NCBI RefSeq assembly: GCF_020150455.1
Contig: NZ_CP083740.1
Span: 3,596,001 to 3,660,000, forward strand
Source: Bremerella sp. TYQ1
Lineage (GTDB): Bacteria; Planctomycetota; Planctomycetia; Pirellulales; Pirellulaceae
DNA: 64,000 nucleotides
Direction of reading: 5' to 3'
Shown: in pieces, positions 4,893 through 12,859 of the stretch
Numbering within the stretch: position 1 is the stretch's first letter
Layout: every line of letters starts with the position of its first letter
Made by a program: the position numbers and the translations under genes
The notes under the pieces: generated by a model
Databases searched by the model: none
Told to the model about the DNA's origin: nothing
What the model saw: only the letters and a program-made list of their open reading frames with translations

Positions 4893-4921
4893 TGATTTCG
4901 ATCATTGTTTCGTAATGTCAA
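4893..4921 (-). promoter_or_regulatory. Candidate promoter of the tRNA array
   Basis: On the minus strand TTGACA (4921-4916) is a perfect -35 hexamer. Seventeen bases downstream lies AAATCA, a poor -10. A start here would give a leader of roughly 145 bases that contains both arms of the proposed attenuator. Confidence 0.35.
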
Positions 4922-5096
4922 CATCGAAGGCTCTTCACTCTCGCACATAAAAAGTTTTGTTGTTCACTTCTGACTATTTAGACGAACGACTCGCCAGAAG
5001 GTTCGCGCTTTCTTCTGAAATCTTAGGGTATGATGCGTCAGAGGCGTTGCTTATTGTCGCAATCTTGAGACTCAATTGCTCTTCGAAATCCCAGCC

Positions 5097-5528
5097 ATGA
5101 AAACCTTGCTGTACGTTTTTGTCCCTGAATCGACAGAACCTCTAATGCTGAATGATGCTGTCGACACGCTCCTGGAACCCCACCGACTGAAGGATGAAGA
5201 CAACATCCAGGATGATTGGCGATTCGATTACCTATGTCGGTTTGAACCGACCCTCAACTGTTCGGAGACGGACGCCGAACTTCCCAGAGAAATTCACGAT
5301 GCCTATGCGGGGTACGTTTCCCGTCTATCTCGCATAAAACGCGATTCGTTGCCTGGCGCAGTGATCACGCCTAATGGCCAATGGCATGATCTTTCCGACT
5401 TCGGTTTTCGAATGCTGAATGATGAGAGATCCAACACAATCGCGAAACAAAAATGGCAGCATCGCTTCTGGGAACTCGTCAAACAATCGCCGGATTGCTG
5501 GGTGATCGAAACTTGGGTGCACTCCTGA
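5097..5528 (+). CDS. Hypothetical protein, 143 aa
   Basis: I do not recognise this protein. From the ATG at 5097 it begins MKTLLYVFVPES, has no signal peptide or membrane segment, is acidic, and has a tryptophan-rich end (KWQHRFWELVKQSPDCWVIETWVHS region). An upstream in-frame codon at 5076 would add seven residues, but the 5097 start gives the cleaner N-terminus. It stands alone between the tRNA array leader and another small unknown gene, in what looks like an accessory stretch. Its size and character would suit a cytoplasmic immunity-like or regulatory protein, but there is no direct evidence for that. Confidence 0.6.
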   Translation: MKTLLYVFVPESTEPLMLNDAVDTLLEPHRLKDEDNIQDDWRFDYLCRFEPTLNCSETDAELPREIHDAYAGYVSRLSRIKRDSLPGAVITPNGQWHDLSDFGFRMLNDERSNTIAKQKWQHRFWELVKQSPDCWVIETWVHS

Positions 5529-5662
5529 ACGAAGTTGCCTCACGTTTGCCACTTTTTGCCGGGAATCATATGGCGACAAGTTTCGCCATATCGTGAACAG
5601 CTAGAATAATTCATGCTTCGCGTGCCGGAACGTCCCATTGACCCTAGTTAATTACGGAGTAA

Positions 5663-6073
5663 ATGATGAGTCTCGCCTCGCACTTCTTCATTGCCACAGG
5701 TGAAGATGCCGAACGCAACGATGGCCTCGAAGGCGGATCCGCGGAGCATCTTGCCGTGTTCTACCGCGTCATGCACACCGGACTTGCTCCCATATTTCAG
5801 ATAATCACGGGGACCGAATGCCCTCAGTTTGAATCGGTCGCGATGAGCGAGGACTACTCACAAATCACCTTCGCTTTTCCGCCATCGTTTGTTTCGGCAT
5901 TGATCGAATTGGAAGAGTCACAAATTGCCTCCATCGTTGAGAAGTGGAGAATTGACGAAGAAGCTCCGTACAATAACGACAAAGACTTGCGTGATCTACT
6001 CGTTGCATTGATCCGGCTTGCTCGGTCGGCAACGGAATCGAATCGCAACATGTACCTTTGGAACAGTCTGTAA
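5663..6073 (+). CDS. Hypothetical protein, 136 aa
   Basis: Unrecognised soluble protein. ACGGAG lies a few bases before a double ATG (5663 and 5666), supporting the start. The sequence begins MMSLASHFFIATGED and has no signal peptide or membrane helix. It contains several acidic patches and an alternating helix-like centre (ALIELEESQIASIVEKW), a pattern seen in small DUF-type proteins encoded next to toxins or in accessory regions. It shares orientation with the preceding small gene, 134 bases upstream, but has its own ribosome binding site. Function unknown. Confidence 0.65.
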   Translation: MMSLASHFFIATGEDAERNDGLEGGSAEHLAVFYRVMHTGLAPIFQIITGTECPQFESVAMSEDYSQITFAFPPSFVSALIELEESQIASIVEKWRIDEEAPYNNDKDLRDLLVALIRLARSATESNRNMYLWNSL

Positions 6074-6120
6074 ACGCGATCGACAGTCGTAGCCTCTAAG
6101 CCCCTGAACGTTGTCCTTAA

Positions 6121-6154
6121 GAAAAATGGCTATCGCTTCTAAAAGCGTAGCCAT
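6121..6154 (-). terminator. Intrinsic terminator downstream of nanA
   Basis: ATGGCTATCGCTT (6126-6138) pairs with AAGCGTAGCCAT (6143-6154) around a CTAA loop with one bulge. On the minus strand a TTTTTC run follows, placing it as the terminator of the sialidase-lyase operon. Confidence 0.75.
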
Positions 6155-6209
6155 CTTGAATAAGGTTTATTGATGGGGCGCGACCGTTTGTTGGCCGATG
6201 CTGCGAAGC

Positions 6210-7190
6210 TTAACGCCAGTCGAAGAAGCCGAGCGACTTCAAATCAGATTCCAGCGTTCGCTTTTCTTCCGCAGTCAAGTCACGCCACGGCAAACGGGGC
6301 GGACCGACAGGGAGGCCGATCATTTCCATGATTGCTTTTTGGGCCGGCAATGCGGGGTAGCGGACGAAAGCTTGCACCATTTCAACCGAACGAAGTTGCA
6401 GCTCTTGGGCCGCTTCGTTTTCTCCTTGGCGGTACGCTTCGATCAGCCGGCGATAGAGGCCGGGGGCGAAGTTGTACGTACTTCCCACGGCTCCGTTGGC
6501 ACCTGCCGCAAGACCGCTCAGCAGCATCTCGTCGCAGCCGTACAACAAATCAAACTGATCGGCGAAGTGGGCACGACAGGCCTGGAACTCGTGAATCGAT
6601 TGAGCCGTATACTTCACGCCGTTGAGTTGCGGCAGTTCTTCGCTGGCTTGCGTCAGCAGTTGATGCAAGTCAAAGTCGACCCCAGTGATTCGCGGAATGT
6701 GATAGTAATAAAACGGCAACGAAGGCGCGCCGCGCATGATCTCTCGCAGCGAATCCAATAGCAGCCCAATGGTGGCCGGCTTGAAGTAAGTTGGCGGAGT
6801 CGCACTGATTGCGTCGGCACCGACAGACGCAGCATGCTCGGCAAGTTGCTGAGCTTCGCGAACGCTTGTATGCCCCACTTGAACGATCACCGGCAAACGA
6901 CCACCGGCCGCTTGCACAAATTCTTCCGCCGATTGCCGACGCTCGCTACCCGTTAACGAAACCCCTTCGCCGGTGCTTCCGTTGACGTAAAGCCCCGCGA
7001 TGTTGGCGTCGACCAATGCATCGACCATCGGTCCAATCGCGTCCAGGTTAAGCTCCCCTTCCGCGGAAAGGGGCGCGAACGTAGCGGCGACAAGACCTTC
7101 CAATTGCAAGCGGCCAGAGGAAGTCGGTTGTGGCAACGGTTCGGGGCCGTCCATCGAGAGCGTTTCCGGTTTCATCGTATCCATGTTCAT
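6210..7190 (-). CDS. nanA: N-acetylneuraminate lyase (DapA/NanA family)
   Basis: Class I aldolase of the dihydrodipicolinate synthase family, 326 residues, expected to cleave sialic acid to N-acetylmannosamine and pyruvate in the cytoplasm. Visible active-site elements are GSTGEG at residues 71-76 (Ser-Thr binding the pyruvate carboxylate), Tyr163 in YYYHIP, and the Schiff-base Lys193 in GVKYT. The HIP and GVKYT contexts fit lyases acting on sialic acid better than DapA. An N-terminal tail of about 30 residues precedes the barrel, so a later ATG (M4, M6 or M13) is possible. The ATG overlaps the stop of the sialidase by four bases (ATGA), implying translational coupling and a shared operon. 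Confidence 0.85.
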   Translation of the reverse strand: MNMDTMKPETLSMDGPEPLPQPTSSGRLQLEGLVAATFAPLSAEGELNLDAIGPMVDALVDANIAGLYVNGSTGEGVSLTGSERRQSAEEFVQAAGGRLPVIVQVGHTSVREAQQLAEHAASVGADAISATPPTYFKPATIGLLLDSLREIMRGAPSLPFYYYHIPRITGVDFDLHQLLTQASEELPQLNGVKYTAQSIHEFQACRAHFADQFDLLYGCDEMLLSGLAAGANGAVGSTYNFAPGLYRRLIEAYRQGENEAAQELQLRSVEMVQAFVRYPALPAQKAIMEMIGLPVGPPRLPWRDLTAEEKRTLESDLKSLGFFDWR

Positions 7191-9907
7191 GGGGTATTGG
7201 CTTTCGATTGTGGCACGTCCAAGCGGAAAAGGGAAATGGTTTCGTACGGGTGATTCTCACCAATTTCAGCCAAACAGCCGAACTGATCCTCACCCAGCGG
7301 AGCGAGGCACGAGTAGGCGGTTTGGCTGGGATAAAGCGTTTGCTTCCAAGGCCATGTCAGATTGTCATCAAAGCTGGCCAACACGGTCAGATTGCGGCGT
7401 TTGGCCGGATCGCGTGGACTCGAAAACAACAGCATGCCGGGCTCGTCGGTCGTAGGCCACTGATAACGAATCATACTGGCCTGACAAACGGGCGAAACAA
7501 GTTCCCGAGCATCGGTGATCTCCGACCACGTTTGGCCGCCGTCGGTGCTGATCGACTGAGCGCGACACCCTTGGCCGCGGTACGATCGCATGTCGATCAC
7601 CATGTGCCCCTGATCGCCGATCTCGACGACTTGGCATTCATTCATGCCTGGCGTAATGGTACCGCCCAGTTGCCAGGTCTTACCATGATCGTCGCTGGTA
7701 ATCACATGCGAACCGAAGCCGTACCCTTTCTTGTCGACGGCCGGATCGATGGAGTAGCTATGATCGCACGGGATGACCAGGCGTCCTTTGTGTGGTCCAT
7801 GCTGCAGTTGAATACCAACGCCAGGCCCAGTGGCGTACCAACCCCAGTCAGGGTTCTTCGTCGTCTTGGTAATCTCGACAGGATCGGTCCATGTCTGGCC
7901 GTGATCGTCGGAATGACAAACCCAGACGGTTCGCGTGCTCTTCGACTTCTTCAGCTTGATGGCCGACTCGTGATCTTCCCCCAAGTTGTGCGTTAGCAAA
8001 AGATGAATGCGCCCGGTCGATTGATCGACGACCGGACAAGGATTGCCGCACGTGTTGTCTTTATCTTTCCAGACGACGACCTGATCGCTCCATGTTTTGC
8101 CATGATCGGTGGAACGCTTCATCACCAGGTCGATCGCTCCGGTATCGCTCCGAGATTCGCGACGTCCTTCGCAGAAAGCTAACAGGGTTCCATCTTGAGC
8201 TTGAATCAATGCGGGAATGCGGTAGGTGTCGTAACCATCTTCACCACTCTTCCAAACCGTGATCGGCGTAAGCTTTTTGGCCAGTTGGTCGAGTTCGTCG
8301 ATCGTGAATCGCACCGAAACGACCGAGTTCTTCTCGTCGGGTCGATAGCCGACGTAGGTGGTTGCCACGAATGTTTCGTCCGGAAGGCGTTCCAGCCCGG
8401 GATAACCGGTATCGAGCGGACGGCCATGATGCTCCAGCAGACGAACGCGATACTGCCCTGGCTTTCCGGCCAGGATGTCGTCGTATTCACCGACCCAAGC
8501 CACAAAGTGACCGTAGGTGGGACTCTTCTTCACGACATCGCGGAAGACGATGATCAGTCGACCATCCTGGGTGTACCGAGCACAATGCCGATCGCCGGTC
8601 AGTGCGGCATTGACTTCCTGCGGATCGGACCAGGTCTGGCCTTCATCGTTGGAAACCATCACCAGCGAGTTAAGCCGCCGGGCATTCTCACGCATCAGAC
8701 ACATTACCTGTTTGCCATCTGGCGAACGCAACAGAAACGGTTCGCAAGGGTTGGCTCCTTCCACGGCGGCAACCATTCGCTGGTCTTCCCAAGTCAAACC
8801 ACCATCGCTGGAAATTGCTTGCCAGATTTGTAGCGGCGGACGATCTTGATCCCCTGCTCCGCGATGATAGATCGCCAGGTGCTGCTTGCCCCCGTGAATC
8901 GGCAAAATAGTGATTGGTGCGACGATACACTTCAAGCCGTTCTTCTGCATCGGCGACCAGGTCTTTCCTTCGTCGAGCGAGACCGACTGGGTCATGTCGC
9001 CGCGCCCAGCGAAGACAAACAAACGTGCCGTTCCGTCGGCATCGATCAGGCGATGCAGACAAGGGCAGTTCTCGACGTCGCTCCAATTCTGCGGCACGTC
9101 GATCAGTTCGCTCCATGTCAAACCACCGTCATCGCTCCGCTTCAAGGGACCGCAGCGACCACCATGATTGTAAGTCCACGCCGCGAAGATCGTTTTGCCG
9201 TCCGGCATCAGCAGTGTTGTCGGATGCCCCTGATAAATCTCCTTCGTTCCGCGAGCGACCACCACTTGGCGAGCCGTATCGCCTGACAGATCGAGCGTCG
9301 GAATCGTAATCGTATCGCCCAGTTTTTTGGGCAGCCAATTCCCTTCACTGAGATCGCCTTCAAGGGTGAACTCCTGAACCGTCATTGTCGAACGCCACGG
9401 GCGAAGGCCCACCATCCCGAGCGTTCCTTGCATCGCTCCTTGGTAAACCTGCTTGCCGTCGATCGAAATCGTCAGTTGCCCGGCCGAACTTTTCAGCTCG
9501 CACAGAAACATCTTGTTGGGCTGAATGCCTGAGTCGACGTCGTTCAAGTAGGCGGTCTTGCCGCCGAAGATCGAGCCTTGGACAAACAGCTTGCCGTTCG
9601 TCCCATCGAGCCCGAATTGGCTGCCAGGTCCTAGCGAAATGGAGGCCGCAGTATGGTTTAATTCATTCAATGCAAGTCGAACACGCACGGTCGCATTGGG
9701 ACCGACGATCGACTTCGCGGCCCACGCCACATGCCCTACCCCTTGGCCGACCAGACCATCGTCGACCGTCTTCCACGCACCATCCTCCAGCCGCAGCTCG
9801 TGCGCTACGCCACTTTCAATGGCATGCAACTTGTCGGCAGCAACGGGGGAAACCGCGACGCTCAGCAGCATCGCACAACCAAGCAATAAGTAGACATAAC
9901 GGAGCAT
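7187..9907 (-). CDS. Exported sialidase with two BNR modules
   Basis: A 906-residue exported protein with a signal peptide (about residues 1-24). Residues about 25-195 resemble a concanavalin-like sugar-binding domain. Residues about 215-540 form a first BNR/sialidase-like propeller with Asp-boxes such as SDDGGLTW and SNDEGQTW, and about 550-895 a second with the catalytic-type YRIPAL motif (Arg at about 563) and Asp-boxes STDHGKTW, SDDHGQTW, SDDHGKTW and STDGGQTW. The second module is the likely GH33 exo-alpha-sialidase; the first may bind or act on related sugars. It is the first gene of the operon with nanA and diverges from a regulator gene. Product would supply free sialic acid for the lyase. 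Confidence 0.85.
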   Translation of the reverse strand: MLRYVYLLLGCAMLLSVAVSPVAADKLHAIESGVAHELRLEDGAWKTVDDGLVGQGVGHVAWAAKSIVGPNATVRVRLALNELNHTAASISLGPGSQFGLDGTNGKLFVQGSIFGGKTAYLNDVDSGIQPNKMFLCELKSSAGQLTISIDGKQVYQGAMQGTLGMVGLRPWRSTMTVQEFTLEGDLSEGNWLPKKLGDTITIPTLDLSGDTARQVVVARGTKEIYQGHPTTLLMPDGKTIFAAWTYNHGGRCGPLKRSDDGGLTWSELIDVPQNWSDVENCPCLHRLIDADGTARLFVFAGRGDMTQSVSLDEGKTWSPMQKNGLKCIVAPITILPIHGGKQHLAIYHRGAGDQDRPPLQIWQAISSDGGLTWEDQRMVAAVEGANPCEPFLLRSPDGKQVMCLMRENARRLNSLVMVSNDEGQTWSDPQEVNAALTGDRHCARYTQDGRLIIVFRDVVKKSPTYGHFVAWVGEYDDILAGKPGQYRVRLLEHHGRPLDTGYPGLERLPDETFVATTYVGYRPDEKNSVVSVRFTIDELDQLAKKLTPITVWKSGEDGYDTYRIPALIQAQDGTLLAFCEGRRESRSDTGAIDLVMKRSTDHGKTWSDQVVVWKDKDNTCGNPCPVVDQSTGRIHLLLTHNLGEDHESAIKLKKSKSTRTVWVCHSDDHGQTWTDPVEITKTTKNPDWGWYATGPGVGIQLQHGPHKGRLVIPCDHSYSIDPAVDKKGYGFGSHVITSDDHGKTWQLGGTITPGMNECQVVEIGDQGHMVIDMRSYRGQGCRAQSISTDGGQTWSEITDARELVSPVCQASMIRYQWPTTDEPGMLLFSSPRDPAKRRNLTVLASFDDNLTWPWKQTLYPSQTAYSCLAPLGEDQFGCLAEIGENHPYETISLFRLDVPQSKANTP

Positions 9908-10093
9908 GACGGTGGGTTCTCGATTAGAAAGGAAGATCGGGTGAGAGCCGAGAAAATGGATCGGACGGGAATCATTCCCCAGCTAAGGCCATATTAATGT
10001 CCCGCTCAATTATTTTCAACACACCAGGAAATATTCCGTCTAATTACGAAAATAAATATTGCATTCTCCTCACCTCGCGGTAATCTAAAAGTT
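9908..10093. promoter_or_regulatory. Divergent control region of sialidase and regulator
   Basis: A 186-base A+T-rich intergenic region between the divergent sialidase and GntR/LacI-type regulator genes. Near-palindromic patches (ATTATTTTC at about 10010 against GAAAATAAAT at about 10049, and two AATATT copies) could hold operator sites. No single consensus promoter was convincing. Confidence 0.45.
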
Positions 10094-11164
10094 ATGGACA
10101 GTTCAACGACACCTCGAGTTATTCAGTTGGCCGACCAAATCATGGCCGACATCGCTACGCGCGGCCTGCAATCTGGCGACCCCTATCTTGGCACGGCCGA
10201 AGCGGCGCGAATGCTGGGGGTCAGCACTACGTCGGCTAATCGCGCGATGCAGTTGCTCGTGCAACGAAACATCCTCAGCCGCCGCCAAAAACGGGGAACA
10301 TTCATTGCCGACGGCATCCATGGCCAAGCCGAGCGGACCATCGATCGCGTTCACCTGGTCGTCAACAATACCTATCTCGCCACCGAAGGGATGATGGCGG
10401 ACGGAGTGATTGTCGGCATTCAAAGTGTGCTGCCGCATGCCGAGATCGAATTCAATCACCTGCCCGGCAGTGACGATACAGCCTGGGTTTCGGAACTGAT
10501 CGCCAAAACGGCTCGCTCGCAACAAGCGGAAGGATTCGTGCTTGCCCGTTCGTCGCTGACATCGCAGCGGCTATTTCAAGCGAGCGGCCTGCCGACGGTC
10601 ATTTTCGGTTCGCGGTTTCCTTCCATTCAAGCATTGCCGTCGATCGATCGCGACCACGTCGAAGCTGGTCGACTGCTGACGACGAAACTGTTCGAGCAAG
10701 GGGTTCGCCGCTTGGGCGTACTCATGCGAAGCCAAGTCCTGCCGGGCGATCATCCCTTCATGGATTCCATCTGGAAAACGGCCGCCGAGCTGGGACTCAC
10801 GCCGAGCGATTTGACGGTCCGCTTTCTGCCTACCGACGATCAATCGATCCAGCATGCCACGCGTGACTTGATTCACGAACAAGGAATCACCGGGCTCATC
10901 TGCCGATCGCAACCACTTGCCGAATCGGCCGCTAAGACCATTAAAGCATCCAAACAGAAGAAGCTGCAATCGATTCCGATTGTCGTTTCCGATGTCTACA
11001 GCCGGAATCAGGCCAAGCTCCCATGGCCTTCAATCCGTACCGTCGATTCGTCCGAGACCATCGGCGCGCACCTGGCCGAAGCACTCGTGCAGCAAGCCCA
11101 AGGGCATTCACCGGAAGATGCCATCAAGCGGCTGCCGGTCGAATTCAACGACCCTGCCTCCTGA
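10094..11164 (+). CDS. GntR-type DNA-binding / LacI-type sensor transcription regulator
   Basis: A 356-residue regulator. Residues about 8-75 form a GntR-like winged helix (LQSGDPYLGTAEAARMLGVS, then RAMQLLVQRNILSRRQKRGTF). Residues about 85-350 resemble a LacI/periplasmic sugar-binding fold, with segments such as GFVLARSSL, RRLGVLMRSQ and ITGLICRSQ. This arrangement is known from AraR-type sugar regulators. It is divergent from the sialidase-lyase operon, so a role as sialic-acid or amino-sugar sensor controlling that operon is the simplest inference. The ATG at 10094 starts directly at the helix-turn-helix domain. Confidence 0.8.
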   Translation: MDSSTTPRVIQLADQIMADIATRGLQSGDPYLGTAEAARMLGVSTTSANRAMQLLVQRNILSRRQKRGTFIADGIHGQAERTIDRVHLVVNNTYLATEGMMADGVIVGIQSVLPHAEIEFNHLPGSDDTAWVSELIAKTARSQQAEGFVLARSSLTSQRLFQASGLPTVIFGSRFPSIQALPSIDRDHVEAGRLLTTKLFEQGVRRLGVLMRSQVLPGDHPFMDSIWKTAAELGLTPSDLTVRFLPTDDQSIQHATRDLIHEQGITGLICRSQPLAESAAKTIKASKQKKLQSIPIVVSDVYSRNQAKLPWPSIRTVDSSETIGAHLAEALVQQAQGHSPEDAIKRLPVEFNDPAS

Positions 11165-11229
11165 CGCGGCGGTACGGCGCACATCCCCATTCACCCATCA
11201 TTCTTATTCTTTTCGGAAGAGGTAGCGTT

Positions 11230-12120
11230 ATGAAGAAGCCATCTGGTTTCACGCTGGTTGAACTGCTGGTCGTCATTGCGATCATCGGTGTTTTGATCGC
11301 CCTGTTGTTGCCGGCCGTCCAGCAAGCGCGCGAAGCGGCTCGTCGGATGCAATGCTCGAACAACTTGAAACAGCTTAGCTTGGGCTTGCACAACTATCAC
11401 GATACGTTCGGCACGTTGCCGCCTGGGGCGCTCAACTCGAACACCCTCGGTTGGCACTGCTTCGTGTTGCCATTCATCGAACAAGGCCCCCTGCACGATC
11501 AGTTCAACTTCAACGCCGGCGCATGGAACGCCAGCACCAATAAAGAAGGCCCCAACAAGAACATCCACGGTTTGAATCAAATCGATATGTTCATGTGCCC
11601 TAGCTCGCCTCGCTTGGAAACCACCCACGGTAGCAGCACGCTGACCGACGGCCGAAAGACATTCACGACGCACTACTACGGGGTGATGGGTCCTTATGGA
11701 ACCAACTCGGTGACAGGCGCCACGTATCCTCACGAGCCCAATCCTTCCGGCCATGGTGGTTTCTGCCAAGGCGGCATGATGCTGTTGGACAAGAGCGTCA
11801 AGTTTCGGGACGCGACCGATGGTTTGTCGAACACGTACGTGCTGAGCGAAATCGGCGGCGAGAACGGCAGCTTCGCCAGTTGGGTTCGCGGCGTCAGTGG
11901 CAACGGCATGGCATCGTCGAAGAACATCCGCTACGGCATTGGCCTGCAAAGTGAATCAGGCGGTAACTTCAACAACATCAGTTTCAGTAGCGAGCACCCC
12001 GGCGGTGTGATGTTTGCCTTAGGAGACGCATCGGTCAGTTTCGTCTCGGAAACGATCGACTTCGACGTCTATCAATCGGCGGCCAGCAAAGCCGGCGGTG
12101 AACCTGCGTCGGACAACTAA
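11230..12120 (+). CDS. DUF1559 protein with pilin-like N-terminus
   Basis: A 296-residue planctomycete DUF1559 protein. It starts [17 protein letters not shown], a type IV prepilin-like leader with G-F-T-L-V-E and a hydrophobic helix (residues 6-30), then the conserved [16 protein letters not shown] helix and, near the end, the [16 protein letters not shown] block of the family. The ATG at 11230 follows GGAAGAGG and begins exactly at the prepilin leader; longer upstream versions overlap the regulator gene and lack sense. These proteins are presumed to be processed and assembled at the cell envelope; the role is unknown. It sits between the regulator and a small lipoprotein gene, a typical pairing. 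Confidence 0.92.
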   Translation: MKKPSGFTLVELLVVIAIIGVLIALLLPAVQQAREAARRMQCSNNLKQLSLGLHNYHDTFGTLPPGALNSNTLGWHCFVLPFIEQGPLHDQFNFNAGAWNASTNKEGPNKNIHGLNQIDMFMCPSSPRLETTHGSSTLTDGRKTFTTHYYGVMGPYGTNSVTGATYPHEPNPSGHGGFCQGGMMLLDKSVKFRDATDGLSNTYVLSEIGGENGSFASWVRGVSGNGMASSKNIRYGIGLQSESGGNFNNISFSSEHPGGVMFALGDASVSFVSETIDFDVYQSAASKAGGEPASDN

Positions 12121-12161
12121 CCTCCTCGCTCCTCTTTCGACATCGATTGAAAGCCTTTTCC

Positions 12162-12599
12162 ATGCCCCACGGAAAACCTACGTTTCTCCTTCGAATCGCC
12201 ACGGTACTGCTTGCTGCCGGGCTGTTTGGCTGTAGCTCTTCCAGCGACAGTGCGACCGCCTATCATGTCAGTGGTACCGTCCAGTTCGATGGCAAGCCGC
12301 TCCCGGCCGGCAAGATCTACTTCACGCCAGATACCTCGCTCGGCAACCAAGGCCCGCAAGGAACCGCGACCATCAAGGATGGCAAGTACGATACGGCCAG
12401 CTCTCGCTTTGGCGTGATGGGCGGTCCTTATATCGTTCGCGTCGATGGCTACGACGGCGTTCAGCCTGCCAACGACGAAGATGGCTTATTCCCCGACGGT
12501 CAGGTCATCTTTCGCGATTACGAGGTGAAACTGAAGTTCCCCGAAGAGAATCACGTCGAGGATCTCCAAGTGCCGGCTTCCGCTGCGAAACGGAAATAG
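12162..12599 (+). CDS. Lipoprotein with carboxypeptidase-regulatory-like domain
   Basis: A 145-residue lipoprotein. The signal sequence ends in lipobox LFGC, followed by a serine-rich linker and a single beta-sandwich of the carboxypeptidase regulatory-like/transthyretin type (VSGTVQFDGKPLPAGKIYF). Such small lipoproteins regularly follow DUF1559 genes in planctomycetes. The ATG at 12162 is chosen; a TTG 15 bases upstream would only lengthen the signal peptide. It is the last gene before a terminator. Confidence 0.85.
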   Translation: MPHGKPTFLLRIATVLLAAGLFGCSSSSDSATAYHVSGTVQFDGKPLPAGKIYFTPDTSLGNQGPQGTATIKDGKYDTASSRFGVMGGPYIVRVDGYDGVQPANDEDGLFPDGQVIFRDYEVKLKFPEENHVEDLQVPASAAKRK

Positions 12600-12632
12600 C
12601 CAGCTCAGATCAAGAAATTCAAATGAATCGCC

Positions 12633-12675
12633 ACGCCAGGTAAGCCGAATGAGGTTTACCTGGCGTTATTTTTTC
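12633..12675 (+). terminator. Intrinsic terminator after the lipoprotein gene
   Basis: ACGCCAGGTAA (12633-12643) pairs with TTACCTGGCGT (12656-12666), followed by TATTTTTT on the plus strand. Confidence 0.9.
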
Positions 12676-12859
12676 CCTAAAACCCCAAGAATCACTCTTT
12701 TCTCTCGACAAGCGGTTCGGTAGAACGGGTGGCAATATCAATGGGGATTGATCATTTCCCTCCTCCGAAGGGCATCGCCGTGGCTGAAATGTCGTGGCAA
12801 GCGCACCTTCCAACCGCCAATATCACAAGCCGACTCCAGCGACGTTAAGGGCCTCTCTT

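Noticed and set aside
4708..4905. Leader peptide gene before the tRNA array
   Set aside because: The frame runs through the terminator hairpin into tRNA-Ile and has no ribosome binding site.
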